From NCBI RefSeq assembly GCF_000745485.1, contig NZ_KN050694.1, forward strand, positions 438,877-502,876: 64,000 nucleotides of DNA, in the 5' to 3' direction. Both the position numbers and the translations under genes were made by a program. Source of the stretch: Methanobacterium veterum (lineage in GTDB: Archaea; Methanobacteriota; Methanobacteria; Methanobacteriales; Methanobacteriaceae). Positions 9,858 to 18,221 of the stretch are shown here, piece after piece (the first letter of the stretch is position 1; each line of letters starts with the position of its first letter). A model generated the notes under the pieces. The model saw only the letters and a program-made list of their open reading frames with translations. It ran no database searches and was not told where the DNA came from.

Positions 9858-10439
9858 TCAGGTTATTCCACAGAGTATTGATAAAACTCCAAATTTAATA
9901 GCTTTAGAATGTATAATTCCTGGTTTTAATCTTTCATGAATATTTATCCATTCAGAATCTGCCCTTTTGTATTCCTTTGGAGGTTTAAGGACAAACTGCA
10001 TTATTTGAGAATATAATTCAATTCTAGGAACCAACGTTAGGATATACGCATTACTAACTCTAAATAACTCCCTCAAAACAGGTTCAGGGTCTTCAAAATG
10101 TTCCAAAAGCCCATCTGAATAAACCAGATCAAAATAATTATCTTCAAATGATAGGCCTTCCAAGATATCTGCCTTACATGTTTTTACTCCTTTTTTTCCA
10201 GTGATTTCAAGAGCTTCATCACTTAGATCAATTCCAATAACATCATATCCTTCATTTGTCCAAAATGAAGCTAATTTACCAGTTCCACATCCCGCATCCA
10301 GTATTTTAGCATCTTTAGGTATATCTAAAGAGCGGAAGTATCTTTTAAGGTTTATATATGTGGGTGTATACTCAGTTAATTTTAGAAAAGACCTTTTTTT
10401 ACTCCAGTAGTTACTCCATACCTGATTTTGATTTTTCAT
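9858..10439 (-). CDS. Class I SAM-dependent methyltransferase (short)
   Basis: 193 aa. Motif I is ILDAGCGTG, followed by VIGIDLS and DLVYSDGLLEHFEDPE, a standard Methyltransf_11 layout. The protein ends soon after the core fold, in GVLSILCGIT, about 20-40 residues earlier than many relatives, so a small C-terminal truncation is possible. It starts at ATG 10439 after GGGGG and overlaps the upstream radical SAM gene by 29 nt. It is part of the first methyltransferase > GT4 > DUF2206-like > GT4 module. The substrate is probably a glycan sugar. Confidence 0.82.
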   Translation of the reverse strand: MKNQNQVWSNYWSKKRSFLKLTEYTPTYINLKRYFRSLDIPKDAKILDAGCGTGKLASFWTNEGYDVIGIDLSDEALEITGKKGVKTCKADILEGLSFEDNYFDLVYSDGLLEHFEDPEPVLRELFRVSNAYILTLVPRIELYSQIMQFVLKPPKEYKRADSEWINIHERLKPGIIHSKAIKFGVLSILCGIT

Positions 10440-11913
10440 CTTTATTTTCCCCCATATTTATATATTCAAGGAATATCTTAGCCGATTTGACCATAGTTTT
10501 TAACTCATGGAATCCATTTTTCCTTAAAATAGTTCTTAAAGCGGTAGGTATATAAAAAAAGCTTAAATAATACTCTTTGAGAGCTTTATTCACATAAAAT
10601 TCGATATCTTCTTTAGTAAATTCAGGATATGATATGATACATTTTTGAAATCCATTTTCATCAATTGAATCGTTTAAATCATCTATAAGGCAGTATTGAT
10701 TGTCTAAAACCCAATCATAAAATTCAGTTCCGGGTATGGGGGTGGCCACTGCAAACTGTACCATGTTTGGCTGCATTTTCTTTACAAAATTTATAGTTTT
10801 TTCTGCTGTCTCCTTAGTTTCTCCAGGTAAGCCAAAAATAAAGTCTGCAAGTACAAGAAGCCCTGCCTTTCTAGCAGATCTCATAAAAATTAGAGATTCT
10901 TCTGTATTTATTCCTTTCTTTATATTTTTCAATATCCTGTTATCTCCGGACTCAAAACCGACATCTAAAAGTCTGCAACCTGAATTTTTCATCATTTTCA
11001 TTGTTTTATAGTCAAGATTTACCCGGGAATTACATGACCATGTAATGTCAAGTCCTCGATTTTTCATCTCCTGGCAAAATTCATAAATCCTACTTTTTTT
11101 AATAGTAAATGTATCATCTTCAATAAAAACTTCCCTTACATCTGGTAATTCCTTAATTATAAATTCAAATTCATCAACTATATTTTCTACACTTCTAACC
11201 CTATAATCTCTACCCATTAATGTTTTTGGCCATGAGCAAAACGTGCATTGATTAGGACAACCTCTACCTGTGAAAATTTGAACCATAGGATACAGGGTAT
11301 GGGTTAAGAAATAGTCCTTGATACCTGTATGATCTTTGTAAACCTTAGAAACAAAAGGGAGCTTATCAAGTTCTTCAGAAGTTATAAAAGGTCTAATGGG
11401 TGTGTTAATTATATTACCTTCATTATTGTAGGCAATTCCCTTAACTTCCCCTAGATTATTACCATTTTCAATACAATCAACTATATTCCTCAGTGTAAAA
11501 TCATATTCAAACTTAGCTACTATATCTATCCCTTTTTTTAGAATTTCATCTGGAAACTGGGAAGCTGGAGGTCCAACCAGTATAGTTTTTGAACCTGTTA
11601 GTTCTTTCAATTCATTTGCAACTGATATATCATTTCTTAAACTGGCAAAATTTGAATCAATAACTATTATTTCTGGTTTAAATCTTTTAATATCCTTCAA
11701 AACCGCATTGTAATTCCAGTCTTGAGCAGGGGCATCCACTAATCTAACATTATGATTCTCTTTTTCCAGCAAACCAGCAGCATAAGCTAACCATATAGGA
11801 TACCAGTAAGTTCCCCCTCTTGTTACACCTCCTTGCCATCGTGTGCATCTAAAAAACTTTTTTATTTCTTGACCGTTTAATGAAAAAGGCGGGTTTAACA
11901 AATAGATATTCAT
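10411..11913 (-). CDS. B12-binding-domain radical SAM protein (class B-like)
   Basis: 500 aa. The N-terminal 170 residues look like a cobalamin-binding Rossmann domain (AAGLLEKENHNVRLVDAP and ILVGPPASQFP). The radical SAM core has the cluster motif C219xxxC223xxC226 in RGCPNQCTFC, followed by EVFIEDDTF and ADFIFGLPGETKET, typical of BchE/hopanoid-methylase-like enzymes. These do methylations at unactivated carbons or ring and isomer chemistry, often on lipids, antibiotics or cofactors. In an operon of glycosyltransferases, C-methylation of a sugar or modification of the polyprenyl or archaeal lipid carrier is plausible but unproven. Start ATG follows GGGAGTGAT, and the gene is closely spaced with the GT2 before it. 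Confidence 0.88.
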   Translation of the reverse strand: MNIYLLNPPFSLNGQEIKKFFRCTRWQGGVTRGGTYWYPIWLAYAAGLLEKENHNVRLVDAPAQDWNYNAVLKDIKRFKPEIIVIDSNFASLRNDISVANELKELTGSKTILVGPPASQFPDEILKKGIDIVAKFEYDFTLRNIVDCIENGNNLGEVKGIAYNNEGNIINTPIRPFITSEELDKLPFVSKVYKDHTGIKDYFLTHTLYPMVQIFTGRGCPNQCTFCSWPKTLMGRDYRVRSVENIVDEFEFIIKELPDVREVFIEDDTFTIKKSRIYEFCQEMKNRGLDITWSCNSRVNLDYKTMKMMKNSGCRLLDVGFESGDNRILKNIKKGINTEESLIFMRSARKAGLLVLADFIFGLPGETKETAEKTINFVKKMQPNMVQFAVATPIPGTEFYDWVLDNQYCLIDDLNDSIDENGFQKCIISYPEFTKEDIEFYVNKALKEYYLSFFYIPTALRTILRKNGFHELKTMVKSAKIFLEYINMGENKDEKSKSGME

Positions 11914-11917
11914 TTAA

Positions 11918-13126
11918 TCACTCCCTGGTTGAAGCAGCTTTTTCCCAAAATACGCTGTATCTCCCCTTAATGAAATCTTTCCATGCCAAAAGCAGTAAAA
12001 ATTCGTTTAAAATAACGTAATGAATAATATGGAAAATTTTTTTAATTTTAAACTTAGAAATTGAGTCGTTTTGGATTATTTTGGATTTTAAATTCATTAA
12101 AAGGATAAATAAGAATATAAACAAAGATAAAGTTACTAAAAGATGTGTTATGATCACCTCAAGCATGCCCAATACAGATATAATAGCATAACATGCTAAA
12201 ATTAAAATAAATATAAAAGGAGACATTACTGCTAATGTTTTATGTGATGGAAAAGTTAGAAGGGTGTATATATCCCGCGGTAAGAAAAAATAGCTGTGAT
12301 ATTTAAATATATTTTGTATAGTACCGATACTTGTCCTTTTTCTCTGTTTAATTTGATCTGATAAGTTTGTCGCTGACGGCTCATATACTACTGCTTCAGG
12401 TTCATATTCTATTTTGTAACCTTTTTTTCGAATGGCAATGCACATGTCTAAATCTTCCGAAAGGGCCTGAGTATCTGCATTTACTATATTTTTACGCCAT
12501 GCATTTATTTCCCCATGGAATAAACATGCGGAATCTATTTTTGATTCACCAAGCCGCATAATAATTTCTAAATCCCAATAAAATGATTCAGACTGTGTTA
12601 TTGAATTTTTCAAATTGTTAGTTATACAGTACATCCCCCCAACTGCTCCAATTTTAGGATTTTTAAAATGAGGGACTATCTCTTTGAGTACATTTTTATT
12701 AAAAATTGAATTTGCATCTGTTACAAGGATTATATTTCCCTTTGAATGTCTTTTACCATAATTTATGGCTGATGCTTTTCCTTTTCTTTCTTTCTCGATT
12801 AACAGTTTTAATTCAGGCCTTCCTGCATTTTCTTTTATTTTTCTTCTCACTATATCTTTAGTATGGTCATTAGAACCTGAATCCACCACAATAATCTCAT
12901 AATTATCATCCATATAGTTTAAACGGTTCAAATTTTTGATTCTCTCACCAATTACATTTTCTTCATTGTAGGTTGGAACTATAATTGATACAAATGGATG
13001 GTAAGAGTAATCTTTAGCTTTAGGGTTATTTCTACGTGCAATTATGGCCATTAATGTAGGGTATCCAACAAACTGCCATATAATTAAAAATGATAAAAAG
13101 TATAAAATTAAGACTAATATAAGCAC
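11918..13126 (-). CDS. Membrane-bound GT2 glycosyltransferase (BcsA/IcaA-like)
   Basis: 402 aa. An N-terminal helix precedes a GT2 domain with FVSIIVPTYNEENVIGERI, DSGSNDHT, a DxN acceptor variant in VTDANSIF, a catalytic EDLDMCIAIRKKGY block and QIKQRKRTSIG, which matches the Q(Q/R)xRW region of processive synthases. Two or three helices and a basic tail close the protein. It starts with GTG at 13126 preceded by GGTGATATT. It is the first gene of the minus-strand operon 13126-5388. Whether it polymerises or adds a single residue cannot be told; the W of QxxRW is replaced by T. Confidence 0.85.
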   Translation of the reverse strand: MLILVLILYFLSFLIIWQFVGYPTLMAIIARRNNPKAKDYSYHPFVSIIVPTYNEENVIGERIKNLNRLNYMDDNYEIIVVDSGSNDHTKDIVRRKIKENAGRPELKLLIEKERKGKASAINYGKRHSKGNIILVTDANSIFNKNVLKEIVPHFKNPKIGAVGGMYCITNNLKNSITQSESFYWDLEIIMRLGESKIDSACLFHGEINAWRKNIVNADTQALSEDLDMCIAIRKKGYKIEYEPEAVVYEPSATNLSDQIKQRKRTSIGTIQNIFKYHSYFFLPRDIYTLLTFPSHKTLAVMSPFIFILILACYAIISVLGMLEVIITHLLVTLSLFIFLFILLMNLKSKIIQNDSISKFKIKKIFHIIHYVILNEFLLLLAWKDFIKGRYSVFWEKAASTRE

Positions 13127-13474
13127 AATATCACCAAATAAGCCGTTTTATATCGCATATAACTATTTGATCTACTAATACTCATTTTAAACACCTAATA
13201 AATTCAAAATATACAATATATGGTATATAAATTCTCTAAATCACCATTTACTCCTATTTTTAGTATAAATTAGTACTCAAAATGATATTTTAGAAATTTA
13301 TAGGAATAATTGTCTTTAAACCCCTTTGAATTACATTTAGATCCCTTTAATGTTTCCACTAGATACTCCTGCCAATTTAAGAAAATTTGGTAAGTTAAGT
13401 AAGTACATTATTACTTACTATCACATTTCATATAAATTTTACTGAAAATAATACACTTAGTTAAAAAATAAGAC
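13127..13474. other. Intergenic region between divergent units
   Basis: AT-rich, without a convincing gene. It must hold the promoter for the minus-strand glycan operon starting at 13126. A perfect 8-bp inverted repeat (AGTAAGTA at 13398-13405 and TACTTACT at 13412-13419, loop 6) lies mid-region. I see nothing else that I can name. Confidence 0.5.
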
Positions 13475-13616
13475 TTTTTTACAAACCTAAAGATTTAATA
13501 GGAAATAATAATAAAATAATATAGTAAAGTATGAAATTACACACTAACGTAAAATTCATACAAACTGAAATGTGTTATTCAGATTAATAGTTTAGTCAAA
13601 AAAATGAGTAGATATT
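13475..13616 (+). promoter_or_regulatory. Conserved promoter and leader of cassette copy 1, GT2 gene
   Basis: TTTTTTACAAA at 13475, TTTAATA at 13494 and TAAAGTATGAAATTA at 13525-13539 all recur upstream of the paralogous gene at 30654. The last block is exactly 92 nt before the start codon in both places, and the other two are within 2 nt. An A/T TATA-like run precedes the 92-nt block, so it probably covers the transcription start and implies a 5' leader of roughly 80 nt. Only these islands are conserved; the sequence between them has diverged. Confidence 0.65.
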
Positions 13617-14609
13617 ATGGCAAAAATAACAGCAATATTACCGGCCTATAATGAAGAATTATGCATAAGCAGTGTAATTCTCTGTTCCAAAAAATATGTG
13701 GATAAAGTAATTGTTGTTGACGACGGCAGTACCGACAATACTGCAAAAATCGCTAAACTTGCAGGAGCTCAAGTAATAAGCCATTTTTCTAATAAAGGGA
13801 AAGGTGCAGCATTAAAAACTGGTTTTGAAGCAGCCAAAGAATCAGAAATCATAGTAACTTTAGATTCTGATGGACAGCACAACCCCAAAGAAATACCAAA
13901 ATTAATAACCCCAATTATAAACGGGGAAGCAGACATAGTAAACGGCAGCAGATATATCAATGGGAATAAAAAAGATACTCCTTCTTACAGACGAATAGGC
14001 CAGTCAATACTTGATAAAATTACTAATTTAGGTAGCGGGCTTAATAGTACTGACAGCCAAAGCGGTTTTAGAGCCTTTGCAAGATATACCATACCTGCTT
14101 TCAGGTTCAGCTGCACAGATTTTGGTATAGAAAGTGAAATGTTAACAGATGCCTCGAATGTTGGTCTGAGGGTTAAAGAAGTCGAAATAGGAGTTAGATA
14201 TGATACTGATAGTTCTACAAAAAATCCTATAAACCATGGAGTAGGTGTTTTAATCAAAGTTATAAATGATTTACAGTTTCAAAGGCCGCTGTTTTACTTT
14301 GCACTACCCGGTACCATAGTTACTTTAGCAGGCATAATTTTATGTCTCATGTTTTTTGGTAATTACATGTCATCCAATATTGCAGGCAACATAACACCTT
14401 CCGCATCTTATGGTTTAGCCCCCACAATCCTTGCAATAATGATGACACTAATCGGCGGATTTTTAGTATTAACCGGTATTCTCTTAGATTCAATGGGAAA
14501 AATGATAGATCGAATTATAATCAGTTCTCAAAATGGAGCTAGTATTTCTAAATCTGCAGAAGGTATAGATTTTAATAAACTTAAGAAGACCAATATAAAA
14601 AGTAAATAA
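13617..14609 (+). CDS. Dolichyl-phosphate-sugar synthase-like GT2 with two C-terminal helices (cassette copy 1)
   Basis: 330 aa. The GT2 domain (residues 1-220) has ITAILPAYNEE, VVDDGSTDNT, the metal-binding LDSDGQHNP and GSRYINGNKKDTPSYRR, as in Dpm1/AglJ-type enzymes that load a sugar onto dolichyl phosphate. Two hydrophobic helices follow (about 228-250 and 268-295), then a basic tail. The paralogue at 30654 is near-identical in the catalytic core. It heads a cassette with a 78-aa membrane protein and two secreted proteins, and the same order recurs in copy 2. Supplying lipid-linked sugar for glycosylating those secreted proteins is an inference. Confidence 0.88.
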   Translation: MAKITAILPAYNEELCISSVILCSKKYVDKVIVVDDGSTDNTAKIAKLAGAQVISHFSNKGKGAALKTGFEAAKESEIIVTLDSDGQHNPKEIPKLITPIINGEADIVNGSRYINGNKKDTPSYRRIGQSILDKITNLGSGLNSTDSQSGFRAFARYTIPAFRFSCTDFGIESEMLTDASNVGLRVKEVEIGVRYDTDSSTKNPINHGVGVLIKVINDLQFQRPLFYFALPGTIVTLAGIILCLMFFGNYMSSNIAGNITPSASYGLAPTILAIMMTLIGGFLVLTGILLDSMGKMIDRIIISSQNGASISKSAEGIDFNKLKKTNIKSK

Positions 14610-14937
14610 GATTAAATTTGTTATAAAAACAGATATTGTTTAAAAATATTTCTATTAATTTTATTAAATCAAATAATCACTAAATACATTTATTTAATTT
14701 ATTAATTCATTTTTACAGCTTTGTAGAAAATTAAAAACCTAATAATTATTAATTTATGTCGTTATGTGGTATTAGTACAAATTTAGTACAAAATTTAGTT
14801 AATAGTAATTTTAAATTCTCTAAACCATAATAAATCGTCCAAAAATCACTGTAAAATACTGCCTTGTTAGTAAGTAAACACTAAAGTATATAAAGTTATA
14901 ATAATAAATAGTATTACTGTAATAACGGAGGTGTTAT
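14610..14937 (+). promoter_or_regulatory. Conserved promoter region of cassette copy 1, small-protein gene
   Basis: The gap holds a promoter matching the one before 32030. TTAGTTAATAG starts at 14795 (143 nt before ATG), ACTAAA at 14880 (58 nt before) and the TATA-like TATATAAA at 14887 (51 nt before). The same three elements occur at exactly 143, 58 and 51 nt before the second copy's ATG. A TATA box 51 nt upstream predicts a leader of about 25 nt carrying the GGAGGTG ribosome-binding site. The far-upstream TTAGTTAATAG block is a candidate activator site. Confidence 0.65.
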
Positions 14938-15174
14938 ATGATATCGACCGTAACAGCCACAACAACAGCAGTAGCTATGACGCAAGTAATGACCTATAGC
15001 ATAATAGCAGTAATTGCACTCATAGCATTTCTAGCCTTTAAAGAGATCTTAAACACTGAATCACGCAAAAATAAGCGGGTAAAATCCTTTGTAGAAGGAA
15101 GTAATGTCGCAATTGTTCCATTGTTGATGGTATTTGTATCCCTTGTAGCCTCTAAAGTGGTGGCAGTAATTTAG
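14938..15174 (+). CDS. 78-aa two-helix membrane protein, Thr-rich N-terminus (cassette copy 1)
   Basis: I do not recognise the family. The protein has a Thr/Val-rich N-terminus (MISTVTATTTAVAMTQVM), helix 1 at about residues 20-42, a strongly basic loop (ESRKNKRVK) and helix 2 at about 55-78. By the positive-inside rule both termini face outside. The paralogue at 32030 has the same length, and most residues are shared, with identical MISTVTAT, MTQVM, KEIL and GSNVAI blocks. Ribosome-binding site GGAGGTG is at the right spacing. It precedes the secreted protein at 15187 by 12 nt, so the two are co-transcribed. A membrane partner or anchor of the secreted proteins is possible. Confidence 0.8.
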   Translation: MISTVTATTTAVAMTQVMTYSIIAVIALIAFLAFKEILNTESRKNKRVKSFVEGSNVAIVPLLMVFVSLVASKVVAVI

Positions 15175-15186
15175 GAGGTATTTTGT

Positions 15187-15885
15187 ATGGAAAAAAGAAC
15201 AGGACTAACCATTATGATAATGGTTGTAGTAGTAATGGGAGGAATTGTATACGCAAATACCCCTCAAACCCAACAGAATACCGCCATACCTACTGAAGCC
15301 ACAAGCGTTGCATTTGAAAACCATGGAAACTCCTGGAAACATGTTGTCGCAGCCTTTGATATAACTGATGTAGATGGATCAGTTAAAAAAATCTATGCAG
15401 ACTTATGGGTTAAGCCACAGGGAACTGCAACTGTTGATTTAAGCAGTCTTGCAGGTTTAAACAATCAATCACTCCCAGCTGGGACTAATGTGCAGTTGAA
15501 AACATACACTGTTCCTAATGTACCTACAGCACAGGTTCCTCAAGGTGTTACAGACAACAAAGTAACCGCAACTGCAGATCCATCACAGGGGGGCAAATAT
15601 TTAGCAGCACTTACACCAAGTACCAGTGCCGCCGATCCAGTTGTTGTTACACCAAGAAACACAGTAGTAGTTAACGACACATCATTTAGTATCAATACTG
15701 GTGGAGGGGTCTCATTAGGTGGAACAGCAGCAGTGCCACTCTGTGCAAATGCTGGAGGAGCAAGTGCCCAAGCACCGACAAACGGCACAGCTGTCGCAAG
15801 CACGCCAGGAGTAACTGCCCAAGCACCGTTAACAGGACCCGTAGTAGCAAGTACACCTAGATTACGTATAGTACTGCCACTTTAA
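15187..15885 (+). CDS. Secreted/membrane-anchored protein of unknown family (cassette copy 1)
   Basis: 232 aa. An N-terminal signal anchor (KRTGLTIMIMVVVVMGGIVYA) leads to an extracytoplasmic domain with VAFENHGNSWKHVV, YADLWVKPQGTATVDLSSLA and SLPAGTNVQL. The last three blocks are matched in the paralogue at 32275 (YAQIFLKPHNGTAIIDLSNLA, KLPAGTKITI). The C-terminus is Ala/Pro/Thr-rich and holds two 17-residue repeats beginning AQAP and containing VASTP (51-nt units at 15766-15816 and 15817-15867). Ribosome-binding site GGAGGT. The family is unknown to me; a surface structural protein is the simplest guess. It lacks an obvious sortase or PGF-type sorting signal. Confidence 0.8.
   Translation: MEKRTGLTIMIMVVVVMGGIVYANTPQTQQNTAIPTEATSVAFENHGNSWKHVVAAFDITDVDGSVKKIYADLWVKPQGTATVDLSSLAGLNNQSLPAGTNVQLKTYTVPNVPTAQVPQGVTDNKVTATADPSQGGKYLAALTPSTSAADPVVVTPRNTVVVNDTSFSINTGGGVSLGGTAAVPLCANAGGASAQAPTNGTAVASTPGVTAQAPLTGPVVASTPRLRIVLPL
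15766..15867 (+). repeat. 51-bp tandem repeat in the C-terminus of the secreted protein
   Basis: Two in-frame units, each starting GCCCAAGCACCG and spaced exactly 51 nt, code for AQAPTNGTAVASTPGVT and AQAPLTGPVVASTPRLR. The paralogue at 32275 has no such repeat, so it arose after the cassette duplicated or was lost in copy 2. Confidence 0.8.
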
Positions 15886-15998
15886 GCAAATAAACAGAAT
15901 TAGCAGCGTCGATGGATGGAAAAACATACAGAAATGTCAAAATACATAAAAAGATATTTTTTACCAAACTTCAATTTGAGTACCAAAAAAGTTTTGTA

Positions 15999-16031
15999 GC
16001 CCCAAATACAGCTTTTGGGGCATTTTTTATT
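15999..16031 (+). terminator. Hairpin plus T-tract terminator
   Basis: The stem GCCCCAAA pairs with TTTGGGGC around a short loop and is followed by ATTTTTTATTT. It ends transcription of the 14938-15885 pair before the last gene of the cassette. A strong GC hairpin is unusual in this AT-rich archaeal window, where T-runs alone are the norm. Confidence 0.75.
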
Positions 16032-16069
16032 TGATAACAAAATTAACTAAACTTATAAACTGTGATACC

Positions 16070-16675
16070 ATGACCAGAAACTCATACCTGTTTATTGCAG
16101 CTTTTATATCTGGATTTTTACTTTTAGGGATTGCAAGCAGTGCCCTTGAGAGTTTGTTATTTGATCAAATACCCTACAATTACACATCTTACCTTTCAAT
16201 CCCGCCTAATCATTCCAATGAAGCTCCTATTGGAGGTTATTATAAAATATATGGGAAAGGGCGCGATTTTAATTTCCGTATAGTACTTCCAGGAGCTGAA
16301 GATCATGAAAGTCCCCTTGATTATACCTCAGATGGACTTAACGGTACAGGAAAGATAAATAACATTGATATAACATATGGTACCATTATATCGCTTTTAT
16401 CAGGTAATTTTAAAAATGCTCTTTTTAACACCAGAGTTGACGGTAACTTTACCATGACATGTGCTGCCTGGACGGGTTACGGTAATTTCACAAACAACGG
16501 CAAGGATTTTCTTGGAAACTTTAAAATAAACGGCCCAATTTCAAACTGGGAAGGAAAATTTAATCTCATCCCTAAAAATAACCAGATAGCATTAAAAACA
16601 GATTACATATGGTATCCTAACGGCAGTAAGGCTCCAAATAACATTAAAGAAGTTAAAAAAACATATTATATGTAA
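16070..16675 (+). CDS. Secreted protein of unknown family (cassette copy 1, fourth gene)
   Basis: 201 aa from the ATG at 16070 (ribosome-binding site GTGATACC); an upstream TTG at 16031 falls in the terminator T-tract and is unlikely. A hydrophobic signal segment (YLFIAAFISGFLLLGIASSA) precedes IPYNYTS, FNFRIVLPGAEDHESPLDYT, LLSGNFKNALFNT and CAAWTGYGNFTNNG..FLGNFKI. All of these blocks recur in the 200-aa paralogue at 33145. Several N-X-S/T sequons (NYT, NGT, NFT) would suit archaeal N-glycosylation outside the cell. I do not recognise the family. It is convergent with the CPBP protease gene. Confidence 0.8.
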   Translation: MTRNSYLFIAAFISGFLLLGIASSALESLLFDQIPYNYTSYLSIPPNHSNEAPIGGYYKIYGKGRDFNFRIVLPGAEDHESPLDYTSDGLNGTGKINNIDITYGTIISLLSGNFKNALFNTRVDGNFTMTCAAWTGYGNFTNNGKDFLGNFKINGPISNWEGKFNLIPKNNQIALKTDYIWYPNGSKAPNNIKEVKKTYYM

Positions 16676-16698
16676 AATAGAACACATTCACCTATTTT
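16674..16698. terminator. Weak inverted repeat between convergent genes
   Basis: AAAATAG at 16674-16680 pairs with CTATTTT at 16692-16698, followed by a T-rich run. It lies between the stop of the secreted protein and the stop of the convergent protease gene, where a bidirectional terminator is expected. Confidence 0.4.
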
Positions 16699-16703
16699 TA
16701 ATT

Positions 16704-17663
16704 TTATAGAACTGAATTTATATACGGCATTAAAATTGGAAATATAAAAGGCATTACCAAAAATAAAAAGGTGTTAGAAATTCCGTGGGAAAATGTAATC
16801 CCAAATAAGCTTCCTGTTTTCTGGAATGTGTAACCATAGAATAAAGCTACACTGAACACAAATATAAGATCCAAAGTTGAATTCCATCCTATGTGAAGGG
16901 CAGTAAAGAGTATTGAAACATACAGCAATCCCCATATATTTCCAAGTATTTTTTCTGCATTTTTTTGAAGTATCCCCCTAAACAGCAGTTCTTCTGCAAA
17001 CCCAGTAGACACTATAAGGATCATACTTGCAAATAAAACTGTTTCTAAATTAAGTGAAGAAATCAACGGCTGAGGTTTCAGTATCAAATACTCAATAAAC
17101 CCCAAAACAACTCCACTTAACGCAATGGCCAATTGAACAGGAATATTACCTAAAACTAGCCCTACATTTTTTCGGGTGAGCTTTTGGGACCTCATAAGTA
17201 CAAATGATGCAGCAAACAATGGAATTGCTATAACAGGGAACCAGTAAAGTTCACTCACCTGCATAAGAGGTATAGTAAGTCCTATTATTCTAATCATTGG
17301 TAAAATCATCATAGAACGGAGAAGATACGAAAATTTAGTGGAATGAGTAACAGAAGAATTAATTAAAAGAGCAGAAAGAATAATAGTATGCATTATAAGA
17401 CCATATTCCACACTGTAATGGGCAGTTACGATTTCTGCAGCAATTATGGCCATTAAATATATAGTAAGTATCAATACTTCTTTTTTGAACCATTTAAACT
17501 TTATTTGTTTATCTTCAAGGTCAGTTATTATCTTTCTAACGCGAATTTCCCTTTCTTGACTTTCAATATCTGACATTTTCAGCTCTTTTAAAAAGGATTC
17601 CTCTTTTATACCATAATGAGTTATCTCTGTTTTAAGTGCTGTTTTGGATCCTTTTTTGTCCAT
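16704..17663 (-). CDS. CPBP-family intramembrane metalloprotease (CAAX/Abi type)
   Basis: 319 aa with about eight membrane helices after a charged 60-residue cytosolic N-terminus. All three CPBP motifs are present: EELLFRG (E224, E225, R229), FTALHIG (H257) and FSHGISN (H293, N297). Archaeal and bacterial members cleave prenylated or membrane proteins, or act in bacteriocin self-immunity. Its place directly after cassette copy 1 raises the idea that it processes the cassette's membrane proteins, but copy 2 has no protease neighbour. The charged N-terminal extension is longer than usual. Confidence 0.88.
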   Translation of the reverse strand: MDKKGSKTALKTEITHYGIKEESFLKELKMSDIESQEREIRVRKIITDLEDKQIKFKWFKKEVLILTIYLMAIIAAEIVTAHYSVEYGLIMHTIILSALLINSSVTHSTKFSYLLRSMMILPMIRIIGLTIPLMQVSELYWFPVIAIPLFAASFVLMRSQKLTRKNVGLVLGNIPVQLAIALSGVVLGFIEYLILKPQPLISSLNLETVLFASMILIVSTGFAEELLFRGILQKNAEKILGNIWGLLYVSILFTALHIGWNSTLDLIFVFSVALFYGYTFQKTGSLFGITFSHGISNTFLFLVMPFIFPILMPYINSVL

Positions 17664-18221
17664 TGATTCACCATTATAATGTTAGTACTTACATCATATT
17701 TGTGATTAATGAATATATAAAATTTTCCAGTAGAAAATGAGTTAATAAAAAAGAAGTTCTTTATTGCTCAATTTTTAAATAAAAAGACACGTATAAAACA
17801 TCAAATAATAATGCATACTGTAAATTCACATTATTAAATAAATTTCAGAAGAAACATTCGCTATATAGACCTATGATATAAAATTAAGTAATACACACTA
17901 CCTTTTAAAATGATATCAAATGAGTAAACTATACCCTTAGAAAACATTTTTTTATAAAATATTCACTTTCTTCTTCATTTATCCCTACTTTTTTAATAAA
18001 CGCTTTATATCATCAAAATGTATTGTATTTTATGTTTTCAATTTTTAAAAATTTTTCTTGGGTAAGTAAACCTTCACGTATCCTTTTGAGTAAATATCAA
18101 TAAAGCTTTTTCCTGCAATTTGTATATTAATCCATATGCCATGATACATTTATGGCTTTAATTTTCCAGGTTCTTACAATATATTCAATTCCATGAAATG
18201 ATTAAAAATAATGATATTAAA
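17664..18221. other. Intergenic region, 558 bp
   Basis: AT-rich. On the minus strand the part at 17930-18190 reads in two frames with long stretches lacking stops. One is a 34-codon ORF at 18149-18045 (MYHGIWINIQIAGKSF...); another overlapping frame contains RIREGLLTQEKFLKIENIKY. This may be a decayed coding sequence, but I cannot name a family. No clear terminator or RNA gene is visible. Confidence 0.35.

Noticed and set aside
18045..18149. 34-codon minus-strand ORF (MYHGIWINIQIAGKSF...)
   Set aside because: It reads like protein but lacks a ribosome-binding site, and an overlapping frame also looks coding-like. It may be a remnant but cannot be assigned, so it is mentioned only in the intergenic entry.
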